DNA of 34,392 nt from Lachnospiraceae bacterium (GCA_021202465.1 JAJQCZ010000017.1:1-34392); one strand, 5' to 3'; counted from the stretch's first letter, positions 15,638 through 24,868 are shown. The notes: generated by a model not told the origin, from the sequence alone. A program made the numbers and translations.

Positions 15638-17698
15638 TCATCTCTCCCACAGCACCATCGAGGACACCGGCGGCAGGCTGACCGTGACGCGGGTACCGCG
15701 GCTCTCGCAGAGGGCATTCCCCACGTTATAGCCTTCCTCCCAGGTAAGCATGATGCGCCGGTAACGGCTCCCCGAAGCACAGCCCATCACCGCGGTATCG
15801 ACGGTGGCTGACCGCTCTCTCTGGTCGGTATTGACCAGAACGACCAGACGATCTTCGTCCTGAAAACGTCCGTAAGCCAGAAGCCCCGGCTCGCTGAGCA
15901 GCGGGACCACTGAACCGGTCCTCAGGGCCGGATGCCGATGATGCATGCCGATCGCATATTTATAGAATTCAATAAGGTCCCAGTTCTCCCGTCCCCAGGG
16001 ATAGGTGCGGCGGCTGTCCGGATCGGTCCAACCGCAGACGCCGGTCTCATCACCATAGTAAAGAGTGGGCGCACCCGGCCAGGTCATCTGCATGACCACT
16101 GCCTGGCGCAGCACACCATAATGAATCCCCTCTCCGGCCGCGGCGGAGCCTCTGGAGGCTACACGGCCGCACTGGTGATTGGTCCGGGTCAGGAAACGTG
16201 AGTGATCATGGTTATCCAGTTCATTCATCGCCCCCAGAAGAGAACCTCCCGGGAAGGGACGCATGTTCCGCTGCATAGAGGAGAAAAACGCCGCGGAATT
16301 CCCCAGCAGGTTTTCCCGGAACGTATCGCTGTGCTTATCCATCCCGGTCAGGAACCAGGACACCGGCTCCATGAAGGCATCATAGTTCATCACCGTGTCC
16401 CATTCGTCTCCGCCCAGCCACGGGGAAATATCTCCGTAATGCTCTGCCAGGATCACGGCATCCGGGTTAACCTCCTTCACCGCGGCCCGGAATTTCTTCC
16501 AGAAGCTATGATTAAAGGCCTCGGAATGCCCCAGATCAGCGGCCACATCCAGACGCCAGCCATCCACGCTGTACGGCGGCGAGACCCATTTCTTCGCGAT
16601 GCGCAGGATCTCATGCTGCAGGCGCTCGGAATTCTCATAGTTCAGCTTGGGCAGCGTATCCAGATCCCACCAGGACTCGTAGGTCTTCGGGCCGGTGAAT
16701 TTGAAATACTCCCGGTACGGACTGCTCTCGGAGTGCCAGGCGCCGGGCACCTTCCCGTAAGCCTCGGAATTCCGGTAAATGCCCTCCCGGTCCATCCAGC
16801 GGTGGAACGATCCGCAGTGGTTAAAAACCCCATCCAGAATGACCTTCATCCCCCGGCGGTGCACCTCCCGGGCAAAATCCGCGAAGAAGGCGTTGCTGGC
16901 CTCCAGATTTGCCGGCGTAGCCACGCGCTGGCGATAACGGGTCGCGCCCCGGTTGGAGGTGGCGCTGTCAGGCAGCAGATCCCCTCCGTCCTGTACGATC
17001 CGCGCCAGATGAGGATCCACATAATCATAATCCTGGCTGTCGTATTTATGATTCGAGGGAGAGACAAAGATCGGATTCAGGTAAAGCACCTCTACCCCCA
17101 GGTCCTGCAGATAATCCAGCTTATCCAGGATACCCTGCAGGTCTCCGCCGTAGAAGCAGTTGACATCCAGCGCCTCCGGACATTTATTCCAGTCCGTGAC
17201 CCGGCGCACCGGCAGCCGGTTCAGATACAGGTACTCCCCGTCCAGCACACTGTTGGCCCGGTCCCCATTGCGGAAACGGTCCACAAAAATCTGATACATC
17301 ACGGCGCCCTGAAGCCATTCCGGCACCTGAAAACCGGGCCGGATGACAAAACTGTCCCTCGCTTCCGGCTCCGACACGACGCCCTTCTTGTTGAAAAAGA
17401 CCCGGCGGGCCTGCTGCCGCTGTACGCCCGGATCCCATGAATTGTCCTGCTCGATCACTTCAAAGTAATAGGTGTAGGTCTCAGTGACGGAGGGAATCTC
17501 GATCTCATAGAAGGCCAGCTCCCCGACCGTCTCCTTTCGCGACATTTCCAGACTGGTTTCGTTATGAATTAAACGAACCGACAGGAGCGAATCATCCTTC
17601 GCCGTCTGAAAGCGAAGGATGACCGGGGCTCCTTTGGCCGGCTGAGGCGGCTGCATGAACGTGGCCGTCTCATCGGCAAAAAGATATTTCCGATTCAT
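15638..17698 (-). CDS. GH13 alpha-glucan hydrolase (neopullulanase/maltogenic amylase type)
   Basis: 686 residues, no signal peptide. An N-terminal beta domain (about 1-120) precedes a GH13 barrel starting WLQGAVMYQIFVDRF (128-142). The four conserved regions are present: DGVFNH (289-294), GWRLDVAAD with nucleophile Asp384, ILAEHYGD with acid Glu419, and NELDNHDHSRF with Asp498. The N-terminal domain plus barrel layout fits cyclomaltodextrinase/neopullulanase/maltogenic amylase enzymes, which cut cytoplasmic malto-oligosaccharides, pullulan or cyclodextrins; exact specificity is not readable. It starts 6 bases after the ftsH stop with only a weak GGGA site, so it is probably expressed by read-through at low level. 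Its presence at the end of the tilS-hpt-ftsH unit is unrelated in function. Confidence 0.92.
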   Translation of the reverse strand: MNRKYLFADETATFMQPPQPAKGAPVILRFQTAKDDSLLSVRLIHNETSLEMSRKETVGELAFYEIEIPSVTETYTYYFEVIEQDNSWDPGVQRQQARRVFFNKKGVVSEPEARDSFVIRPGFQVPEWLQGAVMYQIFVDRFRNGDRANSVLDGEYLYLNRLPVRRVTDWNKCPEALDVNCFYGGDLQGILDKLDYLQDLGVEVLYLNPIFVSPSNHKYDSQDYDYVDPHLARIVQDGGDLLPDSATSNRGATRYRQRVATPANLEASNAFFADFAREVHRRGMKVILDGVFNHCGSFHRWMDREGIYRNSEAYGKVPGAWHSESSPYREYFKFTGPKTYESWWDLDTLPKLNYENSERLQHEILRIAKKWVSPPYSVDGWRLDVAADLGHSEAFNHSFWKKFRAAVKEVNPDAVILAEHYGDISPWLGGDEWDTVMNYDAFMEPVSWFLTGMDKHSDTFRENLLGNSAAFFSSMQRNMRPFPGGSLLGAMNELDNHDHSRFLTRTNHQCGRVASRGSAAAGEGIHYGVLRQAVVMQMTWPGAPTLYYGDETGVCGWTDPDSRRTYPWGRENWDLIEFYKYAIGMHHRHPALRTGSVVPLLSEPGLLAYGRFQDEDRLVVLVNTDQRERSATVDTAVMGCASGSRYRRIMLTWEEGYNVGNALCESRGTRVTVSLPPVSSMVLWER

Positions 17699-17704
17699 AG
17701 TATC

Positions 17705-19540
17705 TCATTCCCTGTTCAAGTTTTCTGTATTCGCCTGAAACAAAGCTTCAAATTCTTCCTGTCCGATCTTCTCCTTCTCGATCAGGAGAGCGGCGCTGGC
17801 GTGAAGCACATCCATGTGCTCACGGATGATATCTCTGGCCTTCTCATAACAGCTGTCGATGATCTCCTTGATCTCGCTGTCAATGAGGGAAGCCATCTGC
17901 TCACTGTAGCCGCGGGTATGTCCCAGATCCCGGCCCAGGAAGACCTCCTCATCGCCGCCATAGTGGATCATCCCCACCTTCTCGGACATACCGTACTTCA
18001 TCACCATGTTGGTGGCGGTCTCCGTGGCCTGCTTGATGTCCTGCGAGGCCCCGGTGGTAATGTCGCCGAAGATCAGCTCCTCCGCGATACGGCCGCCCAT
18101 GGAAACCATGATGTCCTCCAGCATACGCTCTTTGGTCAGGAACATCTCATCCTTCTCCGGCAGGGGCATCGTGTAGCCTGCAGCTCCCAGTCCCGTGGGA
18201 ATGATGGAAATGGTATGCACCGGTCCCACCTCGGGGAGTACATGGAAGAGAATCGCGTGCCCGGACTCATGGTAAGCCGTGATGCGCTTCTCCTTCGGGG
18301 AAATAATACGGCTCTTCTTCTCCACGCCCAGTCCGACCTTCACAAAGGAACGGTCAATGTCCTCCTGCGTCAGGTAACTGCGGCCCTCCTTGGCTGCGAG
18401 AATCGCGGACTCATTCATCAGATTCTCCAGATCAGCGCCGGAGAAGCCGGCCGTGGTGCGGGCAATCCGCTCCAGATCCACATCCTCCGCCAGCGGCTTG
18501 TCCTTGGAATGAACCTGCAGGATCTCCTCCCGCCCCCGGACATCCGGGCGTCCGATCATGATTTTTCGGTCAAAACGGCCCGGGCGCATGATTGCCGGGT
18601 CAAGGATGTCCACCCGGTTGGTCGCCGCCAGCACGATGATGCCGGAATTGACACCGAAGCCGTCCATCTCCACCAGAAGCTGGTTCAGCGTCTGCTCTCT
18701 CTCGTCGTGGCCGCCGCCCATGCCGGAACCGCGCTGACGGGCCACTGCGTCAATTTCATCAATAAACACAATACAGGGAGCATGTTTCTTGGCGTCCTCG
18801 AACAGGTCGCGTACCCGGGAGGCGCCCACACCCACAAACATTTCCACAAAATCCGAGCCGGAAATGCTGAAAAAGGGAACTCCTGCCTCCCCGGCGATGG
18901 CCTTCGCCATCAGCGTCTTACCGGTTCCGGGCGGGCCCACCAGCAGAACCCCCTTGGGAATCCGCGCTCCCAGACGGTTATATTTCTCCGGATCCTTAAG
19001 GAAATCCACAATCTCCTCCAGATCCTCCTTTTCTTCGCGCAGGCCGGCCACCTTGTCAAAATTCGTATCGTTTCCGGTCACCATGGTGGCCCGGCTCTTG
19101 CCGAAGTTCATCATCTTGCTGTTGCTGCCGCCCTGACCGTTGCTGCGCATCACCATGACAAGAACCGCCACGATGACGATCCCCATCAGAAGATAGAGCA
19201 TCACCGTGCTGGTATCCATGCCGCTGGATACATCGGACAGTGAGTAGGCCATATTCAGGCTGTCGAGCTCTTCCTCAACGGCATTGACGTCGGATACATG
19301 CACCTGACAGGAATCCCCTGAAGAGAGTGTATAGACGACAGAGCCCGTCGGCACCTCCGCATTCTGCGTAATCGTCACTCCGGTGACCGTCCCCTCCTCC
19401 AGAGCCGCCTCGAAGTCCTGCCAGGTCGCCGCGGAGACACTGCTGCTGTTGAAAAGACTCCCGCTGAAATAATAAAACAGCAGGATACAGACCAGAAATG
19501 ACAGGTATATGGCAATGGTTGAATTTCTGTTATGATTCAA
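17705..19540 (-). CDS. ftsH: ATP-dependent zinc metalloprotease FtsH
   Basis: 611-residue membrane AAA protease that degrades misfolded membrane proteins and regulators. TM1 at about 7-27 and TM2 at about 113-131 bracket a short extracytoplasmic domain. AAA module: Walker A GPPGTGKT (202-209), Walker [10 protein letters not shown] (256-264), second region of homology with paired arginines in MRPGRFDR (318-325). Zinc site HESGH (424-428). Length is normal for the family. The initiation codon is TTG at 19540, with AAAGGAG ten bases upstream; there is no ATG at this position. It follows hpt by 15 bases, in the usual Firmicute tilS-hpt-ftsH order. Confidence 0.97.
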   Translation of the reverse strand: MNHNRNSTIAIYLSFLVCILLFYYFSGSLFNSSSVSAATWQDFEAALEEGTVTGVTITQNAEVPTGSVVYTLSSGDSCQVHVSDVNAVEEELDSLNMAYSLSDVSSGMDTSTVMLYLLMGIVIVAVLVMVMRSNGQGGSNSKMMNFGKSRATMVTGNDTNFDKVAGLREEKEDLEEIVDFLKDPEKYNRLGARIPKGVLLVGPPGTGKTLMAKAIAGEAGVPFFSISGSDFVEMFVGVGASRVRDLFEDAKKHAPCIVFIDEIDAVARQRGSGMGGGHDEREQTLNQLLVEMDGFGVNSGIIVLAATNRVDILDPAIMRPGRFDRKIMIGRPDVRGREEILQVHSKDKPLAEDVDLERIARTTAGFSGADLENLMNESAILAAKEGRSYLTQEDIDRSFVKVGLGVEKKSRIISPKEKRITAYHESGHAILFHVLPEVGPVHTISIIPTGLGAAGYTMPLPEKDEMFLTKERMLEDIMVSMGGRIAEELIFGDITTGASQDIKQATETATNMVMKYGMSEKVGMIHYGGDEEVFLGRDLGHTRGYSEQMASLIDSEIKEIIDSCYEKARDIIREHMDVLHASAALLIEKEKIGQEEFEALFQANTENLNRE

Positions 19541-19555
19541 TGATCCGGTTCTCCT

Positions 19556-20095
19556 TTATTTCCTTATATCCTCCGGCTCGATGACACCGATGTAGGGAAG
19601 GTTGCGGTACCGCTGATTGTAGTCCATGCCGCAGCCCACCACAAACAGATCCTCGATCTGGAAGCCGACATAATCCACGGTCACCTCATGGTGAACACGC
19701 CGGGACGGCTTGTCCAGCAGCGTACAGAGCTTCATACTGGCAGGCTTTCTTGCGCTCAGGAGCTCCAGCAGATAAGCCATGGTATTGCCGGAATCAATGA
19801 TGTCCTCGATGATCATCACATCCCGTCCCTCGATCGGATCATCCAGATCCTTTATCAGGCGCACAATTCCCTTGGACACCGTGCCGGAGCCGTAGCTGGA
19901 GCAGCTCATGAAATCCATGGTCACCGGAATCGTCAGACGGCGAGCCAGTTCGCTCATGAAGAAGACACTTCCCTTGAGGATACACAGGAGATGCAGTTCC
20001 TTCCCCTGATAGTCACGGCTGATCTGTGCCGCCACCTCGTCGATGCGGCGATTCACTTCCATCTCCGGTATCAAAATACGAATTCTGTCCCTCAT
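19556..20095 (-). CDS. hpt: Hypoxanthine phosphoribosyltransferase
   Basis: 180 residues. Converts hypoxanthine or guanine with PRPP to IMP or GMP (purine salvage). The PRPP-binding loop is VMIIEDIIDSGNTM (about 93-106); the flexible-loop segment SSYGSGTVSKG and the base-binding part KPSRR...VDYVGFQIEDLFVVGCGMD are typical. The start is the ATG at 20095, with AGGAGG five bases upstream; the frame stays open further upstream but without family similarity. It lies between tilS and ftsH, as in Bacillus, where Hpt and TilS are functionally linked. Confidence 0.96.
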   Translation of the reverse strand: MRDRIRILIPEMEVNRRIDEVAAQISRDYQGKELHLLCILKGSVFFMSELARRLTIPVTMDFMSCSSYGSGTVSKGIVRLIKDLDDPIEGRDVMIIEDIIDSGNTMAYLLELLSARKPASMKLCTLLDKPSRRVHHEVTVDYVGFQIEDLFVVGCGMDYNQRYRNLPYIGVIEPEDIRK

Positions 20096-20157
20096 GTCTG
20101 CCTCCTGTACGTATCTTGCCCTTTTTTTCTGTCGCTCATACGGTGCGCTGCCGTCCC

Positions 20158-21573
20158 TTATGTTCCTTCCGGAACAGAAACCTGCAGAATCGTCCGCGTC
20201 TCCGGTGTCACCTGGCAGGCCGCACTCATGCGGTATCCCACGATCCACAGGATCTGCTTCCCATCCGCCAGCAGCCAGAGAGAATCCCTCTCCTCTGCCG
20301 GAATCTTCGCATCGATCATGTAGGATTTTACCGTCTTCTTCCCCACGCCCTTCAGTTTAATGGTATCTCCGGGTCTGCGGTGACGAAAGAAGACATCTCT
20401 GCTGATTTTATCACAATCAAACCATTTCGTATACCTTTTTTCCGGAATTTTTTCCCCGTCTGTCCGGGGAAATGTCACAAATTCTGCCGACGGAGGTGAG
20501 AGCGGCACCGTCGGTGCCCCCTCGTCCTCCCCGGACGTTTCAAAGATCAGATCCCGATAGCCTCTGCGGACCGAAGCGCCGCCGGGCAGGGAAATCCGTC
20601 TCCCCACCGGACCACCCAGCAGAGCCCTGGCCGCCGCCACATGACGGGCGGTCAGATTCCGGCTGCTCCCTGCGGCCTGTCCCATGGAGCGCAGAAGAAT
20701 CCGTCCCGCCAGAGCCTCCGGGAGCGCCGCCAGTTCTGAGGCCGGAAGAAATATTTTCCGGCTCTCTGCGGATTCCCCCGCTCCGGCCGGATCTTCCTCC
20801 TGACAGCTCATCCCCTCTCCGCAGGCGGCCAGCCATCTCTCCGCTTCCTGTTCCAGATAGCGATCCAGTTCCCGCGCCTGCGCAGCCAGAGCCTGTATAT
20901 GTTCGACACTGCGCGGATTTACCTGCTCCGTCAGCCAGGGGATCAGATGATGACGAATCCGGTTTCTGGTCTGTTCGTCCGCCAGGTTTGTCGCATCCTG
21001 CCGCCAGGGCTGCTTCTGCTCTGCCAGCCAGGCCTCGATCTCCGCCCGCCGCAGAGAGAGAAGCGGGCGTATGACATCCCCCTGTTCAGGCGGCATGCCT
21101 CCCAGCCCCCGGATGCCGGTCCCCCGGCACAGATTCATCAGTACGGTCTCCGCCTGATCGTCCTGATGATGCGCCACGGCAATGCGCACCCGCCGATCCG
21201 GCGCTTCTTCGTACAGCCGCGCCGCTTCCTCCCGCAGATCCCGGTAGCGGATCTCCCGTCCCGCCTCCTCCAGAGACCTTTTCTCACGCTCCGCCTGTGT
21301 CGGAACATCCTCACGGAACAGGCGAAACGGTACCCTCATTCTCCGGCAGAGCGCCTCGCAGAAGGCGGCATCTCCATCCGCCTCTTCCCCGCGAATCCCA
21401 TGGTGGACATGAACCGCCGACAAACGAAAAGAAAGCCTTTCCGTCAACGCATGCAGACAAAGCAGCAGGCAGACCGAGTCCGCGCCGCCGCTCACGGCCG
21501 CGATGACCTGGTCTCCCTGCTGTATCAGGTGCTCCTGCCTTATCCATTTTTCTACTTTCTGTGGGATGTCCAT
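20158..21573 (-). CDS. tilS: tRNA(Ile)-lysidine synthase
   Basis: 471 residues. TilS adds lysine to C34 of the CAU-anticodon tRNA-Ile so it reads AUA. The N-terminal PP-loop ATPase has SGGADS (29-34) and HVHHGIRGEEADGDAAFCE, then the DDQAETVLMNLCRGTGIRGL segment and RPLL; a helical middle domain (about 215-335) and the C-terminal TilS domain (RPGDTIKL, KIPAEERDSLWLLADG, WIVGYRMS) complete the full-length form. The start has GGAGG close upstream, and a near-consensus promoter lies at 21675-21703. The stop is 62 bases before hpt. Confidence 0.96.
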   Translation of the reverse strand: MDIPQKVEKWIRQEHLIQQGDQVIAAVSGGADSVCLLLCLHALTERLSFRLSAVHVHHGIRGEEADGDAAFCEALCRRMRVPFRLFREDVPTQAEREKRSLEEAGREIRYRDLREEAARLYEEAPDRRVRIAVAHHQDDQAETVLMNLCRGTGIRGLGGMPPEQGDVIRPLLSLRRAEIEAWLAEQKQPWRQDATNLADEQTRNRIRHHLIPWLTEQVNPRSVEHIQALAAQARELDRYLEQEAERWLAACGEGMSCQEEDPAGAGESAESRKIFLPASELAALPEALAGRILLRSMGQAAGSSRNLTARHVAAARALLGGPVGRRISLPGGASVRRGYRDLIFETSGEDEGAPTVPLSPPSAEFVTFPRTDGEKIPEKRYTKWFDCDKISRDVFFRHRRPGDTIKLKGVGKKTVKSYMIDAKIPAEERDSLWLLADGKQILWIVGYRMSAACQVTPETRTILQVSVPEGT

Positions 21574-21674
21574 ACCATCCTCCGGGTTCTGCCGTGTGTC
21601 ACAAGACGGTTTGCTTTATGACCCTCTGACCCATTTTGATACCAGAGATTGCTCCGCGCTCATGCGCTTCTGAT

Positions 21675-21703
21675 ATCATAACAAATTTCTTCAGGTCCTG
21701 CAA
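21675..21703 (-). promoter_or_regulatory. Promoter of the tilS-hpt-ftsH unit
   Basis: TTGCAG (21698-21703), 17-base spacer, TATGAT (21675-21680) on the minus strand, between spoIIE and tilS. Confidence 0.75.
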
Positions 21704-21725
21704 GCTTTCCGGCCGGAACAACGTT

Positions 21726-22559
21726 TTAATCCTCCGTTCGTTTCTGGAAAGCCGCCACCACGACCGTCAGATCATCCCGCGGCGGCTCGCTCCCCCGCGC
21801 CAGTGCCAGCAGTGCATCCGCCGCATCCTGGGGCTGAGACGGAGACATCCGTGCCAGCACGGCCTGCAGAAATTCTTCCTTATCCTCTCCCGGGAACGCC
21901 TCCAGCACTCCGTCTGTCAGAAGAACCACGGCCGTATCTCCGGCAAATTTTACCGACACGGTTTCCTCCTTCACAATCTCCGTCCATCCGATGGGCGACT
22001 GCCCGGATTCCAGGCAGCGAATCCCCTCCTTCTGCCAGAGAAAGGTGGGCGGAGTTCCCCGCTTCAGGCTCTCCATCTCCCCGGTATAGAGATCGATCCG
22101 ATGGAGGTCCAGCGTAGCCGGCCGCTGTTCCCCCTGACGGAGCACCAGTGCCGTATTAATCATACGGGCGGATGTCCCCAGAGAAAGCCCCGCTTCCATC
22201 AGATGCTCACACAGCTCCACCACCTGATCACTCTCCGCCCAGGCCTGCCGGCCGGAGCCCATGCCATCCGAGAGGCAGAGGACCACCTTCCCGTCCGGCA
22301 GACAGAGCGCCGAAAAATTATCTCCCGAGATCTCACTTCCCGCTGCGGGACAGCGGGCCACCCCGGTTTCAAATTCATAGACCGGCGCCTCCTCCAGCTC
22401 CAGACTGCACAATTCCCCGTGAACAATCGTCCGGCTGCCGTCCACCGGGCGCAGCTCCCGTCCCACGACACGTCCCGCCGCTGCCGCCACGGAGCGGGCG
22501 GGAACACACCGACGGCCCCTGGCCTGAAGCTGCAGTACGAGACCCAGGCGGCCATTCAC
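21726..22559 (-). CDS. spoIIE: SpoIIE C-terminal part, PP2C phosphatase domain (split gene)
   Basis: 277 codons from a GTG at 22559, but in the same frame as the open frame ending at 22566, separated from it by TGA and two codons; the two are one gene interrupted by a stop. This half holds the SpoIIE-type PP2C serine phosphatase: GDNFSAL with a metal-binding Asp, LCLSDGMGSG, VVLLTDGVLEAF and DDLTVVVAAF are all intact. SpoIIE dephosphorylates SpoIIAA to release sigma-F in the forespore and also acts at the polar septum. A separate product would need restart at the GTG, which has only a distant GGGATGG. The standard code is used elsewhere here (TGA ends other genes), so TGA is not simply reassigned. 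Confidence 0.85.
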   Translation of the reverse strand: MNGRLGLVLQLQARGRRCVPARSVAAAAGRVVGRELRPVDGSRTIVHGELCSLELEEAPVYEFETGVARCPAAGSEISGDNFSALCLPDGKVVLCLSDGMGSGRQAWAESDQVVELCEHLMEAGLSLGTSARMINTALVLRQGEQRPATLDLHRIDLYTGEMESLKRGTPPTFLWQKEGIRCLESGQSPIGWTEIVKEETVSVKFAGDTAVVLLTDGVLEAFPGEDKEEFLQAVLARMSPSQPQDAADALLALARGSEPPRDDLTVVVAAFQKRTED

Positions 22560-22565
22560 CTGTTC

Positions 22566-23231
22566 TCAGACCATCCCTCTCCGATAGTCCAGATGCAGCC
22601 CCCGACAGGCCTCCGCCAGCTTCCGGTCCCAGCGATCCGTTACATCGGCTGGCTTGTCCAGAGAATCTGCCATCCGCAGGAGAAGCTGCTCCAGTTCCAG
22701 CAGCTCCTCCCCTGCCACCTGACGACTCTCCAGATAGCGGCGTTTCCAGTCTGTCTGACTCCGGCTGCGTTCCATTTCCTGATTCAGCCGTTCTATGTAA
22801 GCGCCGGATTCACGGCAGGTCTCCGCAAACAGCTGAGGCATGTCCTCCCGGCGAACCGCACCGTTTTTCCGATAGGCGGCCGTCAGATATTGCAGATAAT
22901 AGGCGTCCTTCTGGATCGCCAGCTGACTGACACGACACCGGCCGCATGTTCCGCACACCTGTTCCGCCGTACTGGTCAGGGCCGCAGCCGCCTCCTCCCG
23001 GCTCATCCGCGCATAACTCTTCTCCAGATCGTCCCGAAAAGAATAAGAAAGGTGGTGAAGGCAGCGGGACAGCTCGCGCATCCTCTGGGTCAGCCCGCAC
23101 TCCCGCATCCGGTAGCGCCAGGCCAAACTGTGCCGCCAGCGCCGCTGCCTTCTGACACTCCACATACGCCCCGCCGCCCCGCCGATACAGACCGCCAGAA
23201 AAAGTCCCGGCAGCAGATTCCAATCCAACAT
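22566..23231 (-). CDS. spoIIE: SpoIIE N-terminal part, one TM segment plus regulatory region (split gene)
   Basis: 221 residues from the ATG at 23231 (GGAGGG five bases upstream; a TTG at 23261 is less likely). One hydrophobic segment near residues 3-20, a basic stretch, then a helical region with CGTCGRC (about residues 98-104), a cysteine cluster typical of the SpoIIE middle domain. Bacillus SpoIIE has about ten N-terminal TM helices and 827 residues; the joined reading frame here is about 500 codons, and a terminator just upstream leaves no room for the rest, so the multi-TM part is absent. The frame ends ...RRGMV, then TGA, then continues in frame into the phosphatase domain; a single C-to-T change of CGA (Arg) would explain the stop. 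Confidence 0.8.
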   Translation of the reverse strand: MLDWNLLPGLFLAVCIGGAAGRMWSVRRQRRWRHSLAWRYRMRECGLTQRMRELSRCLHHLSYSFRDDLEKSYARMSREEAAAALTSTAEQVCGTCGRCRVSQLAIQKDAYYLQYLTAAYRKNGAVRREDMPQLFAETCRESGAYIERLNQEMERSRSQTDWKRRYLESRQVAGEELLELEQLLLRMADSLDKPADVTDRWDRKLAEACRGLHLDYRRGMV

Positions 23232-23285
23232 ATTTGCCCTCCATTCAGGTATCCCATCCAATACTGCACCTGAACAGTATACAAA

Positions 23286-23326
23286 AGAGAGCCCGCAGAT
23301 TTTGTTGAAACCTGCAGGCTCTCTCT
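23286..23326 (-). terminator. Terminator after divIC
   Basis: A 13-bp stem with one mismatch (23286-23298 with 23312-23325), followed on the minus strand by TTTTGT. It ends the rqcP-to-divIC run and isolates spoIIE. Confidence 0.85.
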
Positions 23327-23355
23327 AAATATTTCTCTTTCTTTTTCGACAGCAA

Positions 23356-23685
23356 TCAGTCGTCACTGGGCTTGACCACTGTCTCGTCCTCTCCCACCAG
23401 TCCCAGGCGCTCGCGGGCAATCTTTTCAATGTATTCGCGGGTCTGAACATAGGCCTTGGACTCAGCCAGCTCGGACTCGCGCTCCTCCTCCGCTTCCAGT
23501 TCCTCCTGAAGCGCAGCGACCTGCTCCTCATACTCCTGCGCCGTAACACGGAGAGTCTGCATGCGCACGCCCATGATAGCGGCGAAACAGAGCACCACCA
23601 CAGTAACCAGCAGAATCCCGGCGTTGGCGTTATATCTTCTTCTCTTTCCGTACTTCTTTCTCTCACTGCGCTGCTTCACTGTCAC
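23356..23685 (-). CDS. divIC: FtsB/DivIC-family septum protein
   Basis: About 109 residues: a short basic cytoplasmic N-terminus (KQRSERKKYGKRRR), one TM helix (AGILLVTVVVLCFAAIMGV), a coiled coil rich in Glu, and the C-terminal REYIEKIARERLGLV motif of the FtsB/DivIC/FtsL-partner group. It belongs to the division complex at the septum. There is no ATG ahead of the TM helix; I chose the GTG at 23685 because AGGTGG lies eight bases upstream. A GTG at 23679 and one at 23778 are other choices. The gene overlaps the end of yabQ by 23 bases at the chosen start. Its place between yabQ and spoIIE matches Bacillus divIC. Confidence 0.88.
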   Translation of the reverse strand: MTVKQRSERKKYGKRRRYNANAGILLVTVVVLCFAAIMGVRMQTLRVTAQEYEEQVAALQEELEAEEERESELAESKAYVQTREYIEKIARERLGLVGEDETVVKPSDD

Positions 23686-24163
23686 GGGACCTGCCACCTT
23701 GTCTGTTACTCGCCGCCCCGCCGTGATTTCTCGTCCGGAAGACAACTGCAAATAATATTTTAAACCATTTAGCGCCACTTTTCAATGGCTTTCCGCAAAT
23801 CTTTACAAGTTTTGCAAAAATCGTCCCGATGCATAACAAAATCCGTCCCAGCACACGCAGCCGCGCCGTCAGCGCCCCCACAAAAAACGGGCTCAGGCTT
23901 TTCCGCCACAGGAGCATCCCCAGAGCCAGAGAAAGCAGCACATACCAGCGAATTCTCCCGTCATTGCTGTGAAGAAACCGTAAAAACATCCACAGACCGC
24001 AGAATACACCAAAAAGGACATCCTCCAGATTCACCCGGAGGATTCCCGGATCACGGAGATTACGCCGGATCCGCAGCAGGTCATACGCTGCCATCATCTC
24101 CATGCCGTCCAGCACTCCAAGGAAGCACAGTTCCCACTCCCGGAGCAGGTCAGAACTCAGCAT
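23663..24163 (-). CDS. yabQ: Spore cortex protein YabQ
   Basis: 166 residues. Four hydrophobic stretches in the first 130 residues (around LCFLGVLDGMEMMAAYDLLR, LFGVFCGLWMFLRF, WYVLLSLALGMLLW and LGRILLCIGTIFAKL), then a basic hydrophilic tail. Pattern, length and location after yabP fit YabQ, a membrane protein of the forespore outer membrane needed for cortex formation in Bacillus. The ATG follows directly on the yabP stop (TAG-ATG), suggesting coupled translation. Confidence 0.9.
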   Translation of the reverse strand: MLSSDLLREWELCFLGVLDGMEMMAAYDLLRIRRNLRDPGILRVNLEDVLFGVFCGLWMFLRFLHSNDGRIRWYVLLSLALGMLLWRKSLSPFFVGALTARLRVLGRILLCIGTIFAKLVKICGKPLKSGAKWFKILFAVVFRTRNHGGAASNRQGGRSRDSEAAQ

Positions 24164-24448
24164 CTAGCGAAAGAGCCGGGACAGCAGGGACTCTCCCTCC
24201 CGTTCGCCCCGGCGCAGGTCGGAATACTGGAGCAGATCCACCACACCCTCCAGTTCCACCTCTCCCTTCTCCAGAGTCAGACGTCTGACATGAAGCTTCT
24301 CGCCCTTCACCGTCAGAAGTCCCCGCTCTGTCTTCAGGAGAATTTCCTTCTCATCGAAGGGCTGCACATCCCGAACGCCGGTGACGAGGCCTCCCTTCCG
24401 GTCCTCCAGCACCAGTCGATGGGGCACCGCATGCTGCATTTCTTCCAT
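24164..24448 (-). CDS. yabP: Sporulation protein YabP
   Basis: 94 residues of small beta-strand-rich type: PHRLVLEDRKGGLVTGVRDV, then LLKTERGLLTVKGEKLHVRR, LEKGEVELEGVVDLLQYSD, which are typical for the YabP/YqfC family of spore-coat/cortex assembly proteins. The frame is open further upstream, but the ATG at 24448 has GGGAGG upstream and matches the family start. It lies between rqcP and yabQ and is followed without gap by yabQ, as in other spore formers. Confidence 0.93.
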   Translation of the reverse strand: MEEMQHAVPHRLVLEDRKGGLVTGVRDVQPFDEKEILLKTERGLLTVKGEKLHVRRLTLEKGEVELEGVVDLLQYSDLRRGEREGESLLSRLFR

Positions 24449-24584
24449 AAATACTGTCCTCCCGTCCTTCCGGGCCATCGCCCGGCTGTCTCTATATCCT
24501 ATGAGACGAAGAGGACATCTATGACCGGAAAGACAGCCGCCGCACCGAACGGACACCTCTGCCTGGAACCGGGAATCTCATAAC

Positions 24585-24824
24585 TCAGAGATAGCGGAAC
24601 ATCTCCTTCGCCTCGTCCTTCTTTGTCGTCTCCCGGATATCCAGAACCTCCACCTTTACGGTCTTATTGCCGAATCCGATCTCGATGATATCCCCCGCCT
24701 TCACCTCCAGAGAGGCCTTGGCCACCCGGCCATTGACCGTCACACGTCCGGCATCACAGGCCTCGTTGGCCACCGTTCTCCGTTTGATCAGCCGGGACAC
24801 TTTCAGATATTTATCCAGTCTCAT
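24585..24824 (-). CDS. rqcP: S4-domain RNA-binding protein RqcP (YabO)
   Basis: 79 residues, an S4 domain nearly alone: MRLDKYLKVSRLIKRRTVAN, GRVTVNGRVAKASLEVKAGD, then IEIGF. In Bacillus this protein (YabO/RqcP, Hsp15-like) acts with RqcH on stalled 50S subunits for Ala-tailing of nascent chains. The ATG has AAAGGAG five bases upstream. It is the first gene downstream of HU and is followed by yabP after 136 bases. Confidence 0.95.
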   Translation of the reverse strand: MRLDKYLKVSRLIKRRTVANEACDAGRVTVNGRVAKASLEVKAGDIIEIGFGNKTVKVEVLDIRETTKKDEAKEMFRYL

Positions 24825-24868
24825 TTCGTTCTCCTTTCCTTCCGGTCCTCGCAGGCAGACAGCAGAAA

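Noticed and set aside
22566-22568. TGA in spoIIE as selenocysteine or reassigned codon
   Set aside because: No selenocysteine insertion hairpin was evident and SpoIIE is not a selenoprotein family. TGA serves as the normal stop of other genes here, e.g. ftsH and the symporter.
21636-23273. Very long plus-strand open frame opposite spoIIE (and similar ones opposite the GH13, ftsH and symporter genes)
   Set aside because: They are shadows of well-recognised minus-strand genes in GC-rich DNA, with Arg/Pro-rich low-quality translations and no ribosome-binding sites.
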